Shown one piece after another: positions 7,664-13,633 of a stretch of DNA of 13,633 bases. Location: NCBI GenBank assembly GCA_038230975.1, contig JBBRMF010000136.1, forward strand, positions 1-13,633, given 5' to 3'. Made by a program: the position numbers and the translations under genes. Source of the DNA: JANXVV01 sp038230975. Its GTDB lineage: Bacteria; Planctomycetota; Phycisphaerae; Tepidisphaerales; Tepidisphaeraceae. The notes beneath the pieces are model-generated. The model ran no database searches, had not been told where the DNA came from, and was given only the letters and a program-made list of their open reading frames with translations. Numbering within the stretch: the stretch's first letter is position 1; each line of letters starts with the position of its first letter.

Positions 7664-8010
7664 TCCTCTCGCAGTCAACATTTTTAACCATCGGCTTACA
7701 GCATTATCTGATGCTGGCGGCGTTCATGTTTGTGTGCGGATTGCTGACCATGATGGTCAAGCGAAATGCGATCGGGATTCTGATGGGCGTTGAACTGGTG
7801 CTCAATGCCGCCAACGTCAACCTCGTCGCGTTCAATAAGTTTTCGTACGCCACGTCCGGTGGCCAACCGTTGTTGACCGGGCAGATCTTCGCCATTTTCG
7901 TGATCGTTTTGGCCGCCGCCGAAGCCTCGGTGGCATTGGCGATCTTTTTGAATTATTACAACAACTTCTCGACGATTGACGTCGAACGGGCTCGAAGCTT
8001 AAAAGGTTGA
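7660..8010 (+). CDS. nuoK: NADH-quinone oxidoreductase subunit K (complex I)
   Basis: NuoK (ND4L family) is a small three-helix membrane subunit that carries two buried glutamates of the proton path. This protein has 116 residues. The central signature 'KRNAIGILMGVELVLNAANV' contains the first conserved Glu (E45), and 'FVIVLAAAEASVALAIFL' contains the second (E88). Both are intact, matching E36 and E72 of the E. coli protein. It is somewhat longer than the usual 100 residues, with about 12 extra residues at the N-terminus and a short polar tail; an internal start at 'MLAAFMF' would be too short for helix 1. The ATG at 7660 is overlapped by the stop of a mini-ORF, which may supply ribosomes. 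A 42-bp gap made almost wholly of heptamer repeats follows before nuoL. Confidence 0.95.
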   Translation: MILSQSTFLTIGLQHYLMLAAFMFVCGLLTMMVKRNAIGILMGVELVLNAANVNLVAFNKFSYATSGGQPLLTGQIFAIFVIVLAAAEASVALAIFLNYYNNFSTIDVERARSLKG

Positions 8011-8016
8011 TTTAAT

Positions 8017-8051
8017 CAACTGACAGCGGACCACTGACCACTGACAACTGA
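8017..8051. repeat. Five tandem heptamers in the nuoK-nuoL gap
   Basis: Five consecutive 7-base units fill 8017-8051: CAACTGA twice (first and last), CCACTGA twice and a diverged CAGCGGA. The array begins seven bases after the nuoK stop codon and ends one base before the nuoL ATG, so it replaces any Shine-Dalgarno. Such heptamer tracts recall the STRR-type repeats of filamentous cyanobacteria; that comparison is from general knowledge. The same unit recurs in the nuoM-nuoN gap. Confidence 0.75.
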
Positions 8052-8052
8052 C

Positions 8053-10284
8053 ATGCCTTTACCAGCACTACTACTCATTCTCGCGACGCTGCTGCCGTTG
8101 GTGTCGTTTGTGATCCTCATGTTCATGGGCAAGCGCATGGGCAACCCGCTGGCCGGGTATGTCGGAACCTCCATGATCGGCGGCAGTTTCATCTGCTCGA
8201 TCTTGGCGATGATCTTTTGGCTGGGTGGTGGCAAGTATCAGGATGGTATCCACGGCCGCCTCCTCGATTACGGAGCGGGCATAGGACCAATCAACCTGCC
8301 GATGCGATGGGTTCCGGTGGGTAGCGGTATTGCGCAGGATCACCCGGGCTATCTGGATGTCGGTGTCTTTGTCGACAGTCTGACCATTCTGATGTTCGCG
8401 ATGATTACTCTCGTCGCGACGCTGGTGCATGTGTTCTCGATCGCTTACATGCACGAGGACAAACGCTTCCCGCGATTCTTCACGTACCTTGGCCTGTTTT
8501 GCTTTTCGATGCTTGGTCTGGTCATCGGCGGGACGGCTCTGCATCTGTTTATTTTCTGGGAATTGGTCGGCCTGTGTTCCTACCTGCTGATCGGTTTCTG
8601 GTACGAAAAAAAATCGGCGAGCAATGCCGCCATCAAGGCATTTGTCACCAATCGTGTCGGTGACTTTGGTTTCCTGATTGGCTTCGGAATCCTGTTTTAT
8701 CACGTTGGGAATGTCAGCCTTCCGAACCTGTGGGCATTGCTCGGTTCAGCCGGCAACGGTCATCCGATCACATTGCCCGGTGGTGTGGTTTTCTCGACGA
8801 CGATGCTCACAGTCATGGGCATCGGCCTGTTCTTCGGCGCGGTCGGTAAAAGCGCACAGTTTCCGCTGCATGTCTGGCTACCCGATGCGATGGAAGGCCC
8901 GACTCCAGTGAGCGCTCTGATCCATGCCGCCACGATGGTGGCCGCCGGTGTGTATTTGGTAGGCCGCATCTTCCCGATTCTCACGCCCGATGCGCGGCTG
9001 TTTATTGCCATCATCGGATTAGTCACCCTCACGATGGCTGCCCTCATCGCGGTCGCTCAGAGCGATATCAAAAAGGTTCTCGCGTTTTCAACGTTGTCGC
9101 AGTTGGGATACATGATTATGGCCATGGGGATAGGCTCATGGGTCGGGGCATTGTTCCACCTGATCACGCATGCGTTCTTTAAAGCCCTCTTGTTCCTCGG
9201 GTCCGGCAGCGTGATTCATGCGGCTCATCACGAGCAGGAAATGCCTCAGTACGGCGGGCTGCTTCGAAAAATCCCGGTCACCGGAATTACCTTCGGAATC
9301 GCCGTGTTGGCCATTGCAGGCACACCGCTGATGTCCGGGTTCTTCAGTAAAGATTTGATCCTTCACCATGCCGCCGCATTTGCGACGTTGGCGACGGAAG
9401 AAGGTCGCTCGAAGTATTATTGGTTGTTCTTTATCGTCCCGACGATCATTGCGTACGTCACTGCATTTTATATGACGCGCTGCTGGATGCTGACATTCTG
9501 GGGCAAGCCACGCAATCAGCATTTGTACGATCACGCCCATGAATCCCCGGTGCTGTATGTTCCCCTATGCGTATTGGCGTTTTTCAGTATCTTCGGCGGT
9601 TACTATGTCGTGCCGCAGTTCCTGAAAAACTCGATCATCGAGGCCAAAAGCTACGTGCAGCGGACGGACCCGCAATTCTCGGGTTTCGATCAGGCATGGC
9701 CGATTGCGGCAACTGAAAGCGGTAGCGCCGCTGAAGGAACTGACGAGAAGAAGCCCGTTGCCCATGCTCATATTTCGGCGTCAGAAGAAGCATTTGAGAA
9801 GAGCGAATCGCATGTGGCGCGGTTCACGTCATTTTTGTTTTACGGATTTGTCGGCGGAATCGGTTCGGGCTTCTTGCTGTATCGCAATGGATACTCCATC
9901 GCCACGAAGTTGCATTCTACAAAGCCGTTGGGCTGGATTCACACCTGGCTTTATCGGCGAATGTATTTCGACGAGTTGTACTCTGCCGTGTTCGTGGCGA
10001 TCGTCATGGGTCTTTCGCGATTCCTGGCATTCTTTGACAAATATGTGGTGGATGGCATTGTGAATTTGGCCGGTTGGTCCGTGAAGGGTGCTTCATCCTT
10101 CGCCGGATTGACGGATAAATATGTCGTCGATGGCGCCGTGAACGGGATGGCTACCTTGTCGCAAGGCCTGGGTTCGATCGTTCGTGCCCCGCAGACGGGC
10201 CGAGTGAGGATGTATGTGACCGTGTTGATGGTCGCCGTCGCCCTGGGATTGGCCGGCGCGATTATCGTGGTGTTGTCGCATTAG
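8053..10284 (+). CDS. nuoL: NADH-quinone oxidoreductase subunit L (complex I)
   Basis: NuoL (ND5 family) is the distal antiporter-like subunit, with the long lateral helix that runs along the membrane arm. The protein has 743 residues, against about 610-660 usually. Channel residues are intact: Glu170 in 'FWELVGLCSYLLIGFW', Lys266 in 'GKSAQFPLHVWLPDAM', His291, His373 and Lys377 in 'THAFFKALLFL', and Lys433 in 'GFFSKDLIL'. The extra length lies in a polar, charged linker at about 540-590 and in a C-terminal part (about 655-710) where 'DKYVVDGIVN' (662-671) recurs as 'DKYVVDGAVN' (688-697). A final hydrophobic helix (about 718-741) ends the protein. The ATG at 8053 follows a heptamer repeat array with no Shine-Dalgarno, and the N-terminal helix fits the family. 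Confidence 0.96.
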   Translation: MPLPALLLILATLLPLVSFVILMFMGKRMGNPLAGYVGTSMIGGSFICSILAMIFWLGGGKYQDGIHGRLLDYGAGIGPINLPMRWVPVGSGIAQDHPGYLDVGVFVDSLTILMFAMITLVATLVHVFSIAYMHEDKRFPRFFTYLGLFCFSMLGLVIGGTALHLFIFWELVGLCSYLLIGFWYEKKSASNAAIKAFVTNRVGDFGFLIGFGILFYHVGNVSLPNLWALLGSAGNGHPITLPGGVVFSTTMLTVMGIGLFFGAVGKSAQFPLHVWLPDAMEGPTPVSALIHAATMVAAGVYLVGRIFPILTPDARLFIAIIGLVTLTMAALIAVAQSDIKKVLAFSTLSQLGYMIMAMGIGSWVGALFHLITHAFFKALLFLGSGSVIHAAHHEQEMPQYGGLLRKIPVTGITFGIAVLAIAGTPLMSGFFSKDLILHHAAAFATLATEEGRSKYYWLFFIVPTIIAYVTAFYMTRCWMLTFWGKPRNQHLYDHAHESPVLYVPLCVLAFFSIFGGYYVVPQFLKNSIIEAKSYVQRTDPQFSGFDQAWPIAATESGSAAEGTDEKKPVAHAHISASEEAFEKSESHVARFTSFLFYGFVGGIGSGFLLYRNGYSIATKLHSTKPLGWIHTWLYRRMYFDELYSAVFVAIVMGLSRFLAFFDKYVVDGIVNLAGWSVKGASSFAGLTDKYVVDGAVNGMATLSQGLGSIVRAPQTGRVRMYVTVLMVAVALGLAGAIIVVLSH

Positions 10285-10327
10285 AATTTTCCGGTCCCTG
10301 CGGTCGGGAGTACGGGTAGTCAAATTA

Positions 10328-10405
10328 TTTAGCCGGCTTGCTTGCGAGCCGCGTTGACGAGACCTTCGAGGATACCGGACACGGGCCGCAAGCGGCCCGG
10401 CTAAA
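10328..10405. repeat. 78-bp imperfect inverted repeat in the nuoL-nuoM gap
   Basis: Arms 10328-10351 and 10382-10405 pair as nine Watson-Crick pairs, a mismatch, two G-T wobbles, seven pairs, two mismatches and three pairs, around a 30-nt loop. The outer ends are TTTAGCCGG and CCGGCTAAA. The pattern suggests a decayed palindromic or MITE-like element. There is no T-tract after it, so it is a poor terminator. The gap (10285-10458, 174 bp) holds no gene; its first 43 bases show nothing I can name. Confidence 0.6.
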
Positions 10406-10429
10406 TTGATTCGGGAACTAAAATAGAAA

Positions 10430-10449
10430 CATGGGCGTTTTTGCCCATG
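10430..10449. repeat. Small perfect hairpin just before nuoM
   Basis: CATGGGC (10430-10436) and GCCCATG (10443-10449) form a perfect 7-bp stem with a GTTTTT loop, nine bases before the nuoM ATG, where a Shine-Dalgarno would be expected. The flanks CATGGGCGT and GCCC(A/G)TG are shared with the left arm of the palindrome at 6907-6971, so it may be a reduced copy of the same element. An effect on nuoM translation is possible but only inferred. Confidence 0.5.
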
Positions 10450-10458
10450 CCATAGAAT

Positions 10459-12057
10459 ATGAGCAACCATCTGCTTTCCATCCTGATTTTTCTGCCGACC
10501 GTCGGCGCACTGTTGACGCTGTTGGTTAAGGGCCGCGACAACATTCGTTGGGTGGCGCTCGGCACGACGATCGTCACGTTTCTCGCATCGCTTCTATTGT
10601 TCGCGACGTTCCATTGGAACAACACACCGGAAGCCTTGAAGGAAAGCACGTATGCCTATGCGGGTCATGGCGGAGTCGTGCAGATGGTTGAATCCGCCAA
10701 CTGGATCCCCGCATTTAATGTTCAATACAAAGTGGGTATCGACGGCCTCTCCTTCCCGCTCATCATTCTCAGCACTTTCGTCTGCGTGTTGGCCTGTATC
10801 GCTTCATGGAACATTGAGAAAATGCCCAAGGGGTATTTTGCACTGTTTCTCTTTCTGGAAACGGGCATCCTGGGTGTCTTTCTATCGCTCGACTTTTTCC
10901 TCTTCTATGTTTTCTTTGAAGTTTCCCTGCTGCCGATGTATTTCCTGATCGGTATCTGGGGCGGTCCGCGGAAAGAGTACGCGGCGATCAAGTTCTTCCT
11001 GTACACACTGGTCGGTTCAATTGGTTTGTTGATCGTGCTGATCGGCACTTATCTCTATAGCCGTCAGATTGTCGAAGGTGGAACTTTTGATCTGGTGAAA
11101 CTCGCCAGCCCGGAATTCCAAAAGGCACTTGGCCCGGTGATCGGCGGGCTAAGTGGAACGGTCGCCAAAACATTCTTCATTTTGTTGATGACCGGCTTTC
11201 TGATCAAAGTGCCGGCGGTGCCATTCCACACTTGGCTCCCCGATGCCCACGTCGAAGCCCCCACCCCCATCAGCATGATTCTGGCCGCCATCCTGCTCAA
11301 GATGGGTGGGTACGGTATTTTCCGCATCGCCTATCCGCTGTTTCCCGAAGCGGCAAAGCAGATGTGGTTGCTGATTGCGGTCATCGGCGTGGTCAGTGTG
11401 ATCTACGGCGCGATGTGTGCCATGGCTCAGACCGATTTCAAAAAACTTGTCGCTTATTCATCCGTCTCTCACATGGGATTTGTAACCCTTGGCGCGGCGA
11501 TGATGACGCCGGCGGGTGTCAACGGTGCGCTGTTCATGATGATTGCCCATGGCGTTACCAGCGCCATGATGTTCTTCGTCGTCGGTATTGTTTACGAACG
11601 AGCGCACCACCGTGAACTCAGCCGCATGGGCGGGTTGGCGACAACGATGCCGATTTACACGGGCTTTTCGACGGTCGCTTGCTTTGCCAACCTTGGCCTG
11701 CCGGGTTTGTGCGGATTTGTAGGCGAAGTGATGGTCTTGCTCGGAAGTTTCCAGGCCGCCCGTGAAGGGTCGATCCTGCGAAATGCGGGTGCGAATCCGA
11801 ATACGATGCTGACTCTTTCGGTCATCGCCTGTTTCGGGGTGATTCTCACAGCCGGTTACATGCTCTGGACCGTGCAGCGCGTTTTCCTTGGACCGGAGAA
11901 ACCCGAGCAGAAGAACTTCCCCGAGGTCGATCAGCGCGAACTGATCGTGCTCACTCCGCTGGCGATCATGGCGGTTCTTCTCGGTGTACTCCCGACCGCT
12001 TTCTTCTTCGTCTTCACGAATCAGACGGTGGCGGGATTGTTTAAGATTTTTGGATGA
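10459..12057 (+). CDS. nuoM: NADH-quinone oxidoreductase subunit M (complex I)
   Basis: NuoM (ND4 family) is the middle antiporter-like proton-pumping subunit of the membrane arm. The protein has 532 residues, close to the family norm (about 500-510 in E. coli). The key residues are present: Glu154 in 'FFEVSLLPMYFLIGIWGG', Lys250 in 'GFLIKVPAVPFHTWLPDAHV', Lys281 in 'LLKMGGYG', and Glu423 in 'GLCGFVGEVMVLLG', the Glu typical of NuoM helix 12. The segment 'DFKKLVAYSSVSHMGFVTLG' (326-345) is a further family hallmark. There is no Shine-Dalgarno before the ATG at 10459; a hairpin occupies the position. Upstream lies the longest gap in the operon (174 bp, filled by repeats); downstream nuoN follows after 19 bp, most of it heptamer repeat. 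Confidence 0.96.
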   Translation: MSNHLLSILIFLPTVGALLTLLVKGRDNIRWVALGTTIVTFLASLLLFATFHWNNTPEALKESTYAYAGHGGVVQMVESANWIPAFNVQYKVGIDGLSFPLIILSTFVCVLACIASWNIEKMPKGYFALFLFLETGILGVFLSLDFFLFYVFFEVSLLPMYFLIGIWGGPRKEYAAIKFFLYTLVGSIGLLIVLIGTYLYSRQIVEGGTFDLVKLASPEFQKALGPVIGGLSGTVAKTFFILLMTGFLIKVPAVPFHTWLPDAHVEAPTPISMILAAILLKMGGYGIFRIAYPLFPEAAKQMWLLIAVIGVVSVIYGAMCAMAQTDFKKLVAYSSVSHMGFVTLGAAMMTPAGVNGALFMMIAHGVTSAMMFFVVGIVYERAHHRELSRMGGLATTMPIYTGFSTVACFANLGLPGLCGFVGEVMVLLGSFQAAREGSILRNAGANPNTMLTLSVIACFGVILTAGYMLWTVQRVFLGPEKPEQKNFPEVDQRELIVLTPLAIMAVLLGVLPTAFFFVFTNQTVAGLFKIFG

Positions 12058-12071
12058 CAACTGACAACGGA
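12058..12071. repeat. Two heptamers in the nuoM-nuoN gap
   Basis: Directly after the nuoM stop codon come CAACTGA (12058-12064) and CAACGGA (12065-12071), the same unit as in the nuoK-nuoL gap. The seven bases before them (12051-12057, including the stop codon) end in the same ATGA/CTGA-like form and may be a worn third unit. Five bases then remain before the nuoN ATG at 12077. Confidence 0.6.
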
Positions 12072-12076
12072 TCATA

Positions 12077-13633
12077 ATGCTTTCCGCCATTGGCGCACCA
12101 TTTATTCCTCACTGGGACGAACTCAAACCGTTCGTTGCTGACCTGTGGCTTATCGTGACGATCGTTGCGGTGTTAATCACGCCGTTCTTCACCAAGAAGA
12201 GCAATCTTGCGTGTGCGCTCGTCGCACTTGGGGGTCTGACCGGCGCGCTGCTCTGTCTGCTGGTGATCGGGGCCGGGCCGGATGTGGTCGGCAATCACTT
12301 TCGCGGTTTGCTGGTGATCGACGGTTTTGCCATCTTCTGGAAAGTCCTGCTCATCATCTTTGTGATGGGTATTATCCTCATGTGGCTCAGCGTTTCTGCC
12401 TGGGGAATGCACGAAGGTGATGGACCGGAATTCTTCACGCTTTTACTCGGCGCAACCCTTGGCATGTCACTGATGGCATCCACCTCGAATCTGCTGATGA
12501 TTTTCCTGGCAGTGGAACTGGCCAGCTTGCCCAGTTATGTGATGGCCGGCTTCCGCAAGACTCACCGGGTCGGGGCTGAAGCTTCTTTGAAATATGTATT
12601 GTTTGGCGCGGCGACCAGCTCCATCATGGTCTACGGCTTGTCCATTCTCTACGGGCTCTACGGTACGCTCGATATTCACGGCACCAACGGTTTGGCGGTT
12701 CGAATGGCGGCGTCGACCGGCGGTGGGGCATTGTTGGCAGTCGCGATTTTTGGATTGATCGTCGGGCTCGGCTTTAAAGTTTCGGCAGTGCCGTTCCACT
12801 TCTGGTGCCCGGACGTCTTCGAAGGCGCAAGCGTCGATGTCAGCGCGTTCCTTTCCGTGGCTTCCAAAGGTGCCGCGCTCGCGTTGCTTCTTCGCGTGTT
12901 GATGCTGATTGCCAATGCGTTTGGCTATCAGAATGCACCGCATGTGTCGTTAAGTTCCATCGCCGCAGTCATTGGGGTGCTCGGTGCGGTTACCGCAACG
13001 GTCGGTAATACGGCCGCATTCGTGCAGACGAACATCAAGCGGCTTTTAGCCTATAGCTCAATTGCCCACGCTGGATATATGCTGTGCGCGCTTTCATTGC
13101 TCGTGGCTCACAACCATGCGATTACGGTCGGCAATCTTAATACCCCCGCGCAGGCGATACTGCTCTATCTGGCCGTGTATATGTTCATGAACCTTGGCGC
13201 GTTCACGGTCGCCGGTTTAGTCGCACGGCAAACGGGCACGGAACTAATCTCCGAATATTCGGGCCTCGGCCGCCGTTCACCTATTCTCGCGGCTTGCATG
13301 TTCTGCTTTATGATCAGCCTGATTGGCCTTCCCCCGTTCGCCGGGTTTGTCGCCAAGCTCAACCTACTGCTCATTCTTTTGAACAACGGTGGATGGTGGT
13401 GGGGGTTGGTTATCGCCATCGGCGTGAACACAATCCTGAGCGCCTTCTACTACTTCCGCGTCATCAAGGCGATGTTCCTTGGCGACAATGAAGAAGCTGC
13501 TTTTGTTCCCAATCCATTGGGCAGCGCAATTGCGATCTGCTCGGCTATGATTCTGATTTTGATGTTGATTGGGTATGGTCCGTTCACGAATTTGACGAAG
13601 AATTACAGCCATGTGTACGGCGTTGAAGGCGCA
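12077..13633 (+). CDS. nuoN: NADH-quinone oxidoreductase subunit N (complex I), 3' end cut by window edge
   Basis: NuoN (ND2 family) is the proximal antiporter-like proton-pumping subunit, next to NuoK and NuoJ. From the ATG at 12077 the frame is open for 519 codons to the window edge; E. coli NuoN has about 485, so little should be missing. The family residues are intact: Glu147 in 'FLAVELASLPSYVMAGF', Lys234 in 'GFKVSAVPFHFWCPDVFEGA', Lys264 in 'LSVASKGAA', and Lys427 in 'GLPPFAGFVAKLNLLL', the lysine that distinguishes NuoN helix 12 from the glutamate of NuoM. The usual APTPV after the EG is replaced by ASVDV. A hydrophilic stretch (about 195-216) and the 'NIKRLLAYSSIAHAGYML' hallmark (319-336) are also visible. 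The ATG follows heptamer repeats, with no clear Shine-Dalgarno. Last operon gene visible. Confidence 0.96.
   Translation, partial: MLSAIGAPFIPHWDELKPFVADLWLIVTIVAVLITPFFTKKSNLACALVALGGLTGALLCLLVIGAGPDVVGNHFRGLLVIDGFAIFWKVLLIIFVMGIILMWLSVSAWGMHEGDGPEFFTLLLGATLGMSLMASTSNLLMIFLAVELASLPSYVMAGFRKTHRVGAEASLKYVLFGAATSSIMVYGLSILYGLYGTLDIHGTNGLAVRMAASTGGGALLAVAIFGLIVGLGFKVSAVPFHFWCPDVFEGASVDVSAFLSVASKGAALALLLRVLMLIANAFGYQNAPHVSLSSIAAVIGVLGAVTATVGNTAAFVQTNIKRLLAYSSIAHAGYMLCALSLLVAHNHAITVGNLNTPAQAILLYLAVYMFMNLGAFTVAGLVARQTGTELISEYSGLGRRSPILAACMFCFMISLIGLPPFAGFVAKLNLLLILLNNGGWWWGLVIAIGVNTILSAFYYFRVIKAMFLGDNEEAAFVPNPLGSAIAICSAMILILMLIGYGPFTNLTKNYSHVYGVEGA

Noticed and set aside
8017..8051. CRISPR-like array
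   Set aside because: Units are 7 bases with no spacers, so it is a simple tandem repeat.
8071..8703. Minus-strand 210-codon open frame opposite nuoL
   Set aside because: Rich in Gln, Asp, Glu and His as expected from reading hydrophobic codons backwards; nuoL is certain.
11458..12090. Minus-strand 210-codon open frame opposite nuoM
   Set aside because: Same shadow composition; nuoM is certain.

Overview
The window looks like a chromosomal segment of a Gram-negative-type bacterium, most plausibly a planctomycete (Planctomycetota). That assignment is inference. It rests on the style of the complex I subunits (long NuoH and NuoL C-termini, a NuoN motif ending in a CPDVFEGA stretch), on a small lipoprotein of a type I associate with planctomycetes, on the near absence of Shine-Dalgarno sequences, and on heptamer and palindromic repeats between genes. 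No RNA gene, CRISPR array, transposase or integrase was seen.

Left part, minus strand, about 1-5241: three envelope-type genes read leftward. In order of transcription they are a small lipoprotein (4603-5241), an exported NodB-fold polysaccharide deacetylase-like protein with an unusual C-terminal module (2983-4551), and a very large AsmA-like protein anchored by one N-terminal membrane segment (start at 2806, running off the left edge). The first two are only 51 bp apart and could share a transcript. A 176-bp gap precedes the AsmA-like gene.

A 244-bp divergent region (5242-5485) separates these from the right part. It holds a very good sigma70-type promoter (TTGACA, 17 bp, TACAAA) pointing right.

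Right part, plus strand, 5486-13633: nuoH, nuoJ, nuoK, nuoL, nuoM and nuoN, six membrane-arm subunits of respiratory complex I (NADH:quinone oxidoreductase), all in one direction. nuoN is cut by the right edge. NuoH forms the quinone-chamber entrance, J and K link it to the antiporter-like subunits, and L, M and N carry the conserved Glu/Lys proton-channel residues. nuoI, normally between nuoH and nuoJ, is absent, as are nuoA-G, so the peripheral arm must be encoded elsewhere.

The most unusual signal is in the gaps of this operon. The H-J gap holds a 65-bp long palindrome followed by a set of mutually exclusive small hairpins around the nuoJ start. The K-L and M-N gaps hold the same heptamer repeat (consensus CMACTGA). 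The L-M gap holds an imperfect 78-bp inverted repeat plus a small hairpin that shares its core with the H-J palindrome. The J-K gap holds a five-codon mini-ORF overlapping the nuoK start. No intergenic gap exceeds 300 bases. I see no clearly novel multi-gene system.
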